NCBI GenBank assembly: GCA_025352585.1
Contig: JANXTD010000720.1
Span: 1-7,120 of the forward strand
Direction of reading: 5' to 3'
Length of the DNA: 7,120 bases
Source of the DNA: Fimbriiglobus sp.
GTDB lineage: Bacteria > Planctomycetota > Planctomycetia > Gemmatales > Gemmataceae
The position numbers were made by a program, and so were the translations under genes. Under the pieces are notes generated by a model. It was given only the letters and a program-made list of their open reading frames with translations, was not told the origin of the DNA and ran no database searches. Shown here in pieces: positions 1 through 6,644 of this stretch; positions within the stretch are counted from its first letter, which is position 1; every line of letters begins with the position of its first letter.

Positions 1-1841
1 CGCAGGCGCGGGCAGCCGACGAGCTCCCGCAACCTCGGCTCGGTGACTTTTGTGTTCCACAAGTGGACCGTTTCCAAGTCAGGATTCCGAACAGCCATGT
101 CGATCGCCCCATCCCCCACGCCGCAACTGGAGAGGCCCAACCTTTTAAGGTGCCGCAGGCCGGTCAGTCGGCCCAGCCCCGCGTCGGTCACGCTGCACCC
201 GTCGAGGTCCAACTGCTCCAAGTTGACACAGGCCGCCACCGCCACCGTCACCTCGTCGGTGACGGCTTCCCTCCCCCACTGCGTGTTGACTCTCCGGACG
301 TAAAACGGCTTGTCGGGCAGCGTGACCTTCGGGTTGCCCAACGACAAGGTGGCGAGTTCTTGGCCCGCCTCGTCGGCGAGTACAAAAGACCCGTGAGAAG
401 CGTTTGAGTTGAGCAGCCCCTCCGCCGCCTTCCGCTCCGCCGCGTAGTCGATCTCCAGGCCGGCCGGGGCCGCGGGCGGGACCGTCTTCGGAGTCGTCGC
501 CTTCGGCTCCTCCGGCTTCGCCGGCACCTGTGCGAGCGTCTTGCCCGCGCCGTCTACGACCTCGACGGTCGCCCCGTCGGGGACGCGGATCTCCGTCACC
601 GTGCCGTCCCGGTTGCGAATCTTGACCACGACGAAGCCGCAGACGCCGACGAGGAACGCCAGCGGCATCGCGAGCAGCCACCGCCTCGGCTTGCGGGGCG
701 GGCCGACGCGCCGGGGGGCCGTGACCGTGGCCGTCGGCGCGGCCGCCGCCTCGTCGTCGAGGGCCGCCCACGGGTCGGCGGCGACCCCCAGCGGCGTCAG
801 GACCACGACCGTCGGCGCGGCGGTGCCGGTCAGCGCCAGCAACTCGTCGGCGACGGCCTGGGCGGTCGGCGGCCGGCGGTCGCGGTCCTTCGCCAGCAGC
901 CGGCCGATCAGGTCGGCCAGGCCGGCGGGGCAGTCGGGCCGCAACTCGGCCACGGGCGTCGGCTCCTTGCGCAGCAGCGCCGCGATGGTCGCCATCGCGT
1001 TCGGGCCGCAGAACGGCAGCGACCCGGTGGACAGGCGGTACAGCATCACGCCCAGCGAGAACAGGTCGCAGCGGTGGTCCACCGGCTCGCCGCTGGCCTG
1101 CTCCGGGGCCATGTACGCCGGGGTGCCGAGGACCGCCCCGCTGCCGGTCAGCTCGACCTCCGAGTCCTCCTGGCGGGCGAGGCCGAAGTCGAGGATCTTG
1201 ACCTTCGCGCCGGGGGCCTCGAGCCAGATGTTGGCCGGCTTGATGTCGCGGTGGATCAGCTTCTTGGCGTGGGCGGCGTGCAGCCCCAGGGCAGTCTCGC
1301 GGCCGAGCCGGCAGATCGTCGGCCAGTCGAAGGGCACGCCGCGCTTGACGGCGGCGTCGAGGGCCTCGCCCTCGAGCAGCTCCATCGCCAGCCAGGTGGT
1401 CGCGTCGGCCTCCTCGTTGGCGGAGTAGATCGCGGCGACGTGGTCGTGCCGCACGGCCGCCATCGCCTTGGCCTCGCGCAAAAAGCGGGCGCGGGCGTGC
1501 GGCTCCGAGGCGATCTCCGGCCGCATGACCTTGACCGCCGCCGGCCGGTCGAGCCGCGTGTCCATCGCCAGGTACACAGTCCCCATGCCGCCCTCGCCGA
1601 GCCTCCGCTGGATCGCGTAGACGCCCAGCGCGCGGGGGGCGACCGCCGCGGCGGCGGGGGGCCGGGCGGCGGCCGTGGCCGTGCGGTCGCCGCTGGTGGT
1701 GATCGCCTGCAAGACGTGCAGCAGCCCGCCGAGCAGGTGCGGCGCGTCCGCGCAGAACTCCTCCGGCGTGAGGTACGGGTCGGCGGCGCGGGCCTCCAGG
1801 AAGTCTTGCAGGGCCTGCTCGAGTGTCGTCCCGGTGGTCAT
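1..1841 (-). CDS. Membrane-anchored Ser/Thr protein kinase with C-terminal leucine-rich repeats (partial, C-terminus off left edge)
   Basis: Hanks-type (PknB-like) kinase that would phosphorylate Ser/Thr on cytoplasmic partners; 613 codons are visible with no stop before the left edge. Seen: a short N-terminal helical region (1-70); glycine loop LGEGGMGTVY (81-90); ATP-binding Lys104 in AAVK; catalytic HRDIKPAN (197-204, Asp199); DFG (218-220); activation-segment GTPAYMAPE (239-247); kinase domain ending near 335. An Ala/Pro-rich linker and the basic stretch PPRKPRR precede one hydrophobic segment (388-406). After it come a KIRNRDGTVTEIRVPDG segment and, from about 538, LRR units of the NLEQLDLDGCSVTDAGL type. 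The catalytic residues are intact, so it should be active. Topology (kinase inside, LRR outside) is inferred from the positive-inside pattern. The ATG at 1841 is chosen because AGGAG lies 7 nt upstream. The LRR part has much more A/T at third codon positions than the kinase part. The substrate is unknown. The upstream same-strand sigma gene is a possible functional partner. Confidence 0.95.
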   Translation of the reverse strand, partial: MTTGTTLEQALQDFLEARAADPYLTPEEFCADAPHLLGGLLHVLQAITTSGDRTATAAARPPAAAAVAPRALGVYAIQRRLGEGGMGTVYLAMDTRLDRPAAVKVMRPEIASEPHARARFLREAKAMAAVRHDHVAAIYSANEEADATTWLAMELLEGEALDAAVKRGVPFDWPTICRLGRETALGLHAAHAKKLIHRDIKPANIWLEAPGAKVKILDFGLARQEDSEVELTGSGAVLGTPAYMAPEQASGEPVDHRCDLFSLGVMLYRLSTGSLPFCGPNAMATIAALLRKEPTPVAELRPDCPAGLADLIGRLLAKDRDRRPPTAQAVADELLALTGTAAPTVVVLTPLGVAADPWAALDDEAAAAPTATVTAPRRVGPPRKPRRWLLAMPLAFLVGVCGFVVVKIRNRDGTVTEIRVPDGATVEVVDGAGKTLAQVPAKPEEPKATTPKTVPPAAPAGLEIDYAAERKAAEGLLNSNASHGSFVLADEAGQELATLSLGNPKVTLPDKPFYVRRVNTQWGREAVTDEVTVAVAACVNLEQLDLDGCSVTDAGLGRLTGLRHLKRLGLSSCGVGDGAIDMAVRNPDLETVHLWNTKVTEPRLRELVGCPRL

Positions 1842-1848
1842 GGCGATT

Positions 1849-1853
1849 CTCCT
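1849..1853 (-). promoter_or_regulatory. Shine-Dalgarno of the kinase gene, in a small inverted repeat
   Basis: AGGAG on the minus strand, 7 nt before the ATG at 1841, fixes the kinase start. It is part of a short inverted repeat: TCTCC at 1848-1852 pairs with GGAGA at 1857-1861 across a 4-nt loop, which could hide the ribosome site if the transcript starts upstream of 1861. The site is clear; regulation by the hairpin is speculation. Confidence 0.7.
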
Positions 1854-1862
1854 AGAGGAGAC

Positions 1863-1891
1863 ATCGTATCAGACCAACCCAGCGATTCCAC
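1863..1891 (-). promoter_or_regulatory. Possible sigma-70-type promoter for the kinase gene
   Basis: On the minus strand GTGGAA (1891-1886, 3 of 6 matches to TTGACA) and TACGAT (1868-1863, 4 of 6 to TATAAT) are separated by 17 nt. The predicted transcript start near 1856 would leave a leader of about 15 nt carrying the Shine-Dalgarno. Matches are modest and planctomycete promoters are poorly characterised, so this is only a candidate. The alternative is that the kinase is read through from the sigma gene ending at 1955. Confidence 0.3.
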
Positions 1892-1901
1892 GCCGAATCG
1901 C
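1882..1901. repeat. Perfect 7-bp inverted repeat between the sigma and kinase genes
   Basis: GCGATTC at 1882-1888 and GAATCGC at 1895-1901 are exact reverse complements separated by 6 nt (CACGCC). No T-run follows the repeat on the minus strand, so it does not look like an intrinsic terminator of the sigma gene. It covers the candidate -35 element of the kinase gene, the position expected for an operator. It could instead form an RNA hairpin in a read-through transcript. Confidence 0.55.
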
Positions 1902-1954
1902 CCCCGCGTCGCGGCGACGGGGCCTTGACCACGACCGTCGCCCGCTCGCCCTCC

Positions 1955-4900
1955 TTAGAGTGTGAGCGGCCGGCGGGCCAAGACTTCGTTCGTGAGCGCG
2001 CCGGGCCGGCCCTCGGCGCGGCGGGTGGGGCTGTACACGAGCACTTCCCAATTGCCAGCCGCCAAGTCCTCCGCGGTGAACGTCGAGCCGTCCGGGCTCA
2101 GGGTCGCATGATGGTACCGCGACCCGCCGCTCACCAAGACGTCGCCGATCTCGGGGAAGGCCTTGCGGTCGATCGTGCCCGCGACCGACGCCGGGGCCAG
2201 GGCCTTGACGACGAGCGCCGCGCGCCCGGCGGCGGGCCGTCGGTCGAGGCGGTCGGCCCGGCCGCCGGGGACGCCCTTGCCCCAGTAGACCAGCTCGACC
2301 TCGGCGTCGGGCGGCACGCCGCGGAACTCGAAGCCGCCGTCCGCCGCCGTCACGCCCGACAGGTACCGGAGCACCCCGTCGGCTTCGGCCACTTGGCCCG
2401 TCTCAGCGACCATCGTCCAGTTGAACGGGAAGGCGGCGCGGTCTGCGCCCCGCGGGCCGGTCGCGACCAGCCGCAACTCGACGCCGCCGACCCCAACCCC
2501 CTTGCTGCTGACGACCTTGCCGGCGTAGGTGAGCAGCGTCGCCGGGTTCTCGGGCGTCAGGCGGAATTCGGTCGGCTTGGCGTCGGCGGCCGGGGTCGCC
2601 AGGTACCGCCGCACGACCCGCTTGCGGTAGCCCTCGGCGGTGACCGTGACTTGCAGCGGCATCCCGGCGGCGAAGTCGCCGAGGCGGAAGTCGCCGCGGG
2701 CCGAACTGAACGCCTGGCCGGGGCCCGAATACGTCGCCAGCAGGGACCCGCTCGGGTCGCCCTCCTTGGGGTCGGGGCTGAACGTCAGGCTGACGGTGAA
2801 GCGCGGGATCGGCTTGCCGGTCGCCGCGTCGAGGGCGGTGCCGACGACGACGCCCGACGGCTGCATCGTGACGACGACCTCGTTCGCGCCGTCGAGCGGC
2901 AGCGTCCGGCGGTCGATCGCGGTGAACCTGTCCTTGGAGAACCCGAAAGGGGCGGTGGCGGGCAGCGACGTGAAGCGGAAGCGGCCCTCCTGGTCGGTCT
3001 TGACGTACTCGCCGACGCCGCCCATTGGCGACCGGCCCCCGGAGTGGTCCACGAGGGCGTTGGCCAGGGGCTTGCCCGACGGATCGACGACGCGGCCGCG
3101 GACGCGGTGGCCTGCCGCCAATTTCACGTCGGCGACGCTCGGGGCGGCGGCGGTGCCGGGCTTGAACGTCACCGCTTGCGGGGCCAGCCCCTCGGCCCGC
3201 GCGACGAACTCGTGGCCCGGCGAGCCACTGTACACGTCGTCGAGCGTGTACCGGCCCGCGGCGTCCGTCGTCGCCTCGCGGACCGCGTCCGACGAGTTCC
3301 CCGTGTTCCGCAGCGTGGCCCCGGCGACCGGCTTGCCCTGCGGGTCGGTGACGACGCCGGTGACCGACCCGCCGTGCGGCCGGCGCGTCAGCGTGACCTC
3401 GACGCGCGTCGGCTCGGCCTGCCCGGCGGTCAGCTTCAGTTCCTTCGTGGCGGTTAGGAATTTTAACCGGCCTGCCGTGAGCGTCACGCCCTGATCGACC
3501 GGCAGGTGGTCGAACTGGAAGCGGCCCGCGGCGTCGGTCTCGCGGTACTGGTGCTGGACTTTGTGGTCCGCCGTGCGGGCGTCGATCCCGATCCCGGCCA
3601 GCGGCTTGCCGTCGCCGTCCCGGACGACGCCGACGACGGCGGCCCCCGGCGGCAACTTCACCTCTAGCACCGCCGGCTCGCCGCTCTCCAGATTGATTGC
3701 CCGCGTGACCCTGGCGTACCCCGCGCCCGTCGCCTCGGCGGTCCAAAGCTCCTTGGTGAGTGCCGGGAACTCGACCTCACCTTGGGCGTCGGTGGGCTTC
3801 GCCTCGACATCGGTCCAGATGAAGCCGACCTGCGCACCGGGGATCGGCTTGCCGGTCGTCTCGGAGAGGACGCGGACCTTGAGCGAGTTGCCCAGCTTCA
3901 TCGTCAAGACGATTGGCTTGGCGTCCGGCACGACCGGTACGACCACGCGCAAGCCGCGGATCATCTCGGTTCGGGAGGTCAAACCCCCGGCGAAGGCTTG
4001 GAGCGTGTACTTGGCGGGGGCGACGCCGGCGAACCCGAACTTGCCGTCGGCGTCGGACTTGACGCGGGTCGTCGGCCGGGGGGTCACGGTGGTCTCATCG
4101 AAGAGCAGGTGGACGTCGGCCCCCGCGACGGCGGTACCGTCGGACGCCCGGACGACCCGCCCGGCGACGGCGTGCCTCACGGCCGGCACCGGCTTCGGGG
4201 TGTCAACAGGCTTCGCGGCCGGGGCCTCCTGGCCCGACGCGCTCGCGGCGGCCGGCAGCGCGAGGCTTGCCCCGTAACAAGCCACCGCGACTGCGGCGAC
4301 GGCGGCGAACGCCGCCTTGAGTTTGGTGAGCAACATGACGTGGAGCACTCCGTGGGTGAGGGCAGCGACCGGTCCCGCGGCGGGGCCGGTCAGGCACGCG
4401 GTAACGGCCGCGGCCACGACGGCGTCGGGCGGCAACAGGGTGGCGAGCGGCACGCCGACGAGGGTCACGCCGCGGCGAGTGAGCCGGGCGGCGAGCAGCG
4501 TCCGGGCGCGGGCCAGGGTGCCGGCGACGGTCCCCTCGGGCCAGCCGAGTTGCCGCGCCGCCTCGGTGCGCGACTTGCCTTCGAGGTCGCACAGGACGAC
4601 GGCGACGCGGTAGCGCTCCGGCAGCCGGCCGAGTTCGCGGTCGAGCAGCGGCCGCAGGTCGTCGCCCGGCAACTCGGCGGCGTCGGGGGCGGGTCGCCGG
4701 GCGTAGCGCTGCTCGTGGGCGCGGCGGCGGGCTGCGGCCCGGCGGGCCTGCAACGCGGTCGTGTGGGCCACGCCGTGCAGCCAGTTGGGCAGGAACTCCC
4801 GCGGCGTGACGGCCGCCGCCTTGCGGGCCAGCACCAGGAACGTCGCCTGGAACGCGTCCTCGGCGTCCTGGTGCGTGGCCAGTACGCGGCGGCAGACGCC

Positions 4901-5065
4901 GTAGACCATCGGCCCGTGCCGGCGGACGAGCGCCTCGAAGGCGGCCGCGTCGCCCCCCTCGACGTAGCCGGCCAGCAGCCGGGCGTCGGTCAGCCCGGCC
5001 AGGTCGCGCACAGCGAGGCCGCGGAAGTAGTCGCGCAGCGCGTCGCCGGGCGGGGCAGGGGTCAT
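1955..5065 (-). CDS. ECF sigma factor fused through a membrane segment to carboxypeptidase-regulatory-like repeats
   Basis: A 1036-residue protein. Residues 43-109 are sigma-70 region 2, with the DAEDAFQATFLVLARKA core at 67-83; residues about 140-195 are region 4, with a helix-turn-helix around SRTEAARQLGWPEGTV (165-180). It should recruit RNA polymerase to its own promoter set. Residues about 247-275 form a hydrophobic helix after TKLK, then an Ala/Pro linker. About seven CarboxypepD_reg/Cna-B-like beta-sandwich units follow, starting near 301, 395, 477, 568, 655, 739 and 847, with recurrent GKP(L/V/I)xG and T(D)xxGxFxF signatures. ECF sigma factors are usually about 200 residues, so four fifths of this protein is extension. 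The ATG at 5065 is preferred because AAGGAG precedes it; a GTG at 5104 in the same frame lacks such a site. Membrane tethering, with release or signalling through the repeats, is inferred. No separate anti-sigma gene is visible beside it. Confidence 0.93.
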   Translation of the reverse strand: MTPAPPGDALRDYFRGLAVRDLAGLTDARLLAGYVEGGDAAAFEALVRRHGPMVYGVCRRVLATHQDAEDAFQATFLVLARKAAAVTPREFLPNWLHGVAHTTALQARRAAARRRAHEQRYARRPAPDAAELPGDDLRPLLDRELGRLPERYRVAVVLCDLEGKSRTEAARQLGWPEGTVAGTLARARTLLAARLTRRGVTLVGVPLATLLPPDAVVAAAVTACLTGPAAGPVAALTHGVLHVMLLTKLKAAFAAVAAVAVACYGASLALPAAASASGQEAPAAKPVDTPKPVPAVRHAVAGRVVRASDGTAVAGADVHLLFDETTVTPRPTTRVKSDADGKFGFAGVAPAKYTLQAFAGGLTSRTEMIRGLRVVVPVVPDAKPIVLTMKLGNSLKVRVLSETTGKPIPGAQVGFIWTDVEAKPTDAQGEVEFPALTKELWTAEATGAGYARVTRAINLESGEPAVLEVKLPPGAAVVGVVRDGDGKPLAGIGIDARTADHKVQHQYRETDAAGRFQFDHLPVDQGVTLTAGRLKFLTATKELKLTAGQAEPTRVEVTLTRRPHGGSVTGVVTDPQGKPVAGATLRNTGNSSDAVREATTDAAGRYTLDDVYSGSPGHEFVARAEGLAPQAVTFKPGTAAAPSVADVKLAAGHRVRGRVVDPSGKPLANALVDHSGGRSPMGGVGEYVKTDQEGRFRFTSLPATAPFGFSKDRFTAIDRRTLPLDGANEVVVTMQPSGVVVGTALDAATGKPIPRFTVSLTFSPDPKEGDPSGSLLATYSGPGQAFSSARGDFRLGDFAAGMPLQVTVTAEGYRKRVVRRYLATPAADAKPTEFRLTPENPATLLTYAGKVVSSKGVGVGGVELRLVATGPRGADRAAFPFNWTMVAETGQVAEADGVLRYLSGVTAADGGFEFRGVPPDAEVELVYWGKGVPGGRADRLDRRPAAGRAALVVKALAPASVAGTIDRKAFPEIGDVLVSGGSRYHHATLSPDGSTFTAEDLAAGNWEVLVYSPTRRAEGRPGALTNEVLARRPLTL

Positions 5066-5069
5066 GTCG

Positions 5070-5075
5070 CTCCTT
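5070..5075 (-). promoter_or_regulatory. Shine-Dalgarno deciding the sigma-factor start
   Basis: AAGGAG on the minus strand lies 4 nt before the ATG at 5065, slightly closer than ideal. It supports this ATG over the in-frame GTG at 5104, which would add 13 mostly basic residues that do not belong to the sigma fold. Confidence 0.65.
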
Positions 5076-5255
5076 CGCTGGGTCGGCCCGCGGCGTCTCG
5101 TCACGCAACTACTGCCGCCCGCGCCCCGGCCGATACCGTTTTACGCCATCGCGGGGCCGCGGACGGCGCGCGGGCGGGCCGCGGGGTTGCTCGGGGTGGG
5201 GGTTTCCTCGGGGGACTTCCGCCCGCCGCTGGCCGCGTCCGCGGGGGAGCCGGGG

Positions 5256-5284
5256 TTGCGGAGATTGCCCATCTTTTGTATCTG
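5256..5284 (+). promoter_or_regulatory. Possible promoter of the ketosynthase pair
   Basis: TTGCGG (5256-5261) and TATCTG (5279-5284) are 17 nt apart, each matching the sigma-70 consensus at 3 of 6 positions, in the only AT-rich stretch before the gene. The implied leader would be about 40 nt. Because the matches are weak, the site could equally be read by another sigma factor or not be a promoter at all. Confidence 0.25.
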
Positions 5285-5329
5285 TTGAAGTTGGAGACGA
5301 CCGGCCCCCGGCGACGATAGTACCCCACG

Positions 5330-6625
5330 ATGCCTCAGACACACCCTCACCGCCGCCGCATGGTCCTCACCGGGATGGGGGTCCTGTCGCCCGTCGGCTC
5401 CGACCCGGCGAGCCTTTACGCCGCCCTCCTGGCCGGAGTTTCGGGGGTCCGGCCTCTGGCCGCGTTCGCCGTGCCGACGCTGCCCTGCCAGCTCGCCGGC
5501 GAGGTCGAGGGCTACGACGGCAAGAAGTTCCTGCCGGCCGGCAACCGCGACGCCCGCAAGGGCCTCAACAAGATGGCCCGGACGGTGCAGTTCGGCTTCA
5601 CCACGGCTGTGAAGGCCTGGGAGGACGCCGGCGGGCCGCTCAAGGGGCAGGTCGATCCGTTCCGCTTCGGCGTCGAGTTCGGCTGCGTCATGGTCGCCAC
5701 CGAGACCGAAGACCTCGCGGCCGGGGCCAAGGCGACCACCACCGGCCAGCCGCACAGCGTCGATTACGCCGCCTGGGGCACGACGGGTCTGGGCCTGGTG
5801 CCGCCGCAGTGGATGTTGAAGTACCTGCCGAACATGCCGGCCTGCCACGCCTCGATCTACGTCGACGCCCAAGGCCCCAACAACACCATCACCGCCGGCG
5901 ACGCCGCGTCGCTGCTCGCACTCGGCGAGGCCTTCCGCATCACGCAGCGCGACCTGGCCGACGCCTTCCTCGTCGGCGGCTGCGACTCGCGGATCAACCC
6001 CGTGAGCTACTCGCGCAACTCGACCTTCCAGGAGTTGACCCGCCGCAACGACCTCGGCGCGGCGGCCCTGCAACCGTTCGGCTCGCACCGCAGCGGCACC
6101 GTGCTGGGCGAGGGCGCGGCGGTGTTCGTCGCCGAGGAATTGGCGGCGGCCCAGAAGCGCGGCGCACGCATCGACGCCGAGGTCGTTGGATTCGCGTCGG
6201 GCTTCGACCGGGGGCTGACCGGCGGCGTGTTGGCCGGAGTGATTCGCACCGCCATGAAGGAAGCCGGGGTCACGCCGGCGGACATCGACCACGTCAACGC
6301 CAACGCCGGCGGCTTCGGCCGGCTCGACGCCTGGGAGGCGACGGCGATCCGCGAAGTCTTCGGCGACGCCGTGGAGGTGTTCGCGCCGAAGGCCCACCTC
6401 GGGGCGACCGGGGCGGCGTCCGGTTTGCTCGAACTCGCCGCGAGTGTGTTAGCACTCAAGCACGGCACCTTGCCGGGCACGCGCAACGCCGGCGAAATCG
6501 ACCCGGCCTTCGGCATCCGCGTCGTGACCGCGGCGCGGCCGGTGGCGAAGCCGTACGCGGTGAAGCTGAACGCGACGACGATGGGGCAGTGCGCCGCAGT
6601 TGTGGTGCGCCGCTGGGACCGTTGA
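5330..6625 (+). CDS. FabF-like ketosynthase homologue lacking the Cys-His-His active site (chain-length-factor-like)
   Basis: A 431-residue protein spanning the full thiolase-fold ketosynthase length, beginning with the family's RRRMVLTGMGVLSPVG (8-23). Set by eye without gaps against remembered E. coli FabF, the nucleophilic Cys falls on Asp191 (in GPNNTITAGDAAS), the first His on Asn325 (VNAN in place of VNAH) and the second His on Ala359 (KAHLGATG in place of KSMTGHLLG). Lys354 is kept. The C-terminal GFGGTN loop is replaced by TTMGQCA (416-422). It should therefore not condense or decarboxylate acyl chains in the usual way. By analogy with KS-beta/chain-length factors it may form a heterodimer with the ketosynthase encoded 19 bp downstream. 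An in-frame TAG at 5318 bars any longer N-terminus. The start has no Shine-Dalgarno, and ATG 5360 is an alternative. The frame is intact, so this is not a decayed pseudogene. Confidence 0.92.
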   Translation: MPQTHPHRRRMVLTGMGVLSPVGSDPASLYAALLAGVSGVRPLAAFAVPTLPCQLAGEVEGYDGKKFLPAGNRDARKGLNKMARTVQFGFTTAVKAWEDAGGPLKGQVDPFRFGVEFGCVMVATETEDLAAGAKATTTGQPHSVDYAAWGTTGLGLVPPQWMLKYLPNMPACHASIYVDAQGPNNTITAGDAASLLALGEAFRITQRDLADAFLVGGCDSRINPVSYSRNSTFQELTRRNDLGAAALQPFGSHRSGTVLGEGAAVFVAEELAAAQKRGARIDAEVVGFASGFDRGLTGGVLAGVIRTAMKEAGVTPADIDHVNANAGGFGRLDAWEATAIREVFGDAVEVFAPKAHLGATGAASGLLELAASVLALKHGTLPGTRNAGEIDPAFGIRVVTAARPVAKPYAVKLNATTMGQCAAVVVRRWDR

Positions 6626-6634
6626 CCGAGTGGG

Positions 6635-6638
6635 GGAG
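6635..6638 (+). promoter_or_regulatory. Shine-Dalgarno of the second ketosynthase gene
   Basis: GGAG, inside a G-run, lies 6 nt before the ATG at 6645. It sits in the 19-nt gap after the TGA of the first ketosynthase, with no room for a terminator or promoter, which supports co-transcription. Confidence 0.65.
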
Positions 6639-6644
6639 TTCCGC

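Larger units (their letters stand above)
5066..5329. other. Divergent intergenic region between the sigma and ketosynthase genes
   Basis: These 264 bp separate two divergently transcribed genes and must hold the 5' signals of both, unless promoters lie further away. Most of it is very GC-rich, with two copies of the self-complementary CCGCGG. Two AT-richer islands stand out: ATACCGTTTTACG at about 5133-5145, on the sigma side, and a stretch at about 5271-5291 on the ketosynthase side. Short open frames run through it in several directions, but none has a ribosome site or a recognisable product. Confidence 0.6.

Noticed and set aside
1869..1891. ECF-type promoter (GGAAT ... TCTGA) before the kinase gene
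   Set aside because: The two elements are present on the minus strand but only about 12 nt apart, too close for the usual ECF spacing.
541..1928. Two long plus-strand open frames (541-1428 and 1074-1928)
   Set aside because: Both are antisense to the kinase domain, whose motifs are all intact on the minus strand.
1925..3457. 510-codon open frame on the plus strand
   Set aside because: It lies opposite the sigma-factor gene; its Arg/Gly/Ala/Asp-rich product has no recognisable domain, as is typical of antisense frames in very GC-rich DNA.
3451..3469. AT-rich hairpin CGGTTA-N7-TAACCG
   Set aside because: It lies inside the sigma gene in a normally coding stretch (GRLKFLTATKEL), so it is probably a chance repeat and not a terminator or promoter.
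4270..4290. Lipobox-like VAVAC in the sigma protein's hydrophobic segment
   Set aside because: The residue at -3 does not fit the lipobox, and the segment is internal at about residue 260, not at the N-terminus.
5066..5104. GTG at 5104 as the sigma-factor start
   Set aside because: No ribosome site precedes it and the extra 13 residues are basic and unstructured; the ATG at 5065 has AAGGAG.
3782..5320. 512-codon open frame on the plus strand
   Set aside because: Antisense to the conserved sigma domains and running into the intergenic region; composition is low-complexity Gly/Arg/Val and no domain is visible.
5141..6397. 418-codon open frame on the minus strand
   Set aside because: Complementary to the ketosynthase gene, which has clear family motifs; the minus-strand product has none.
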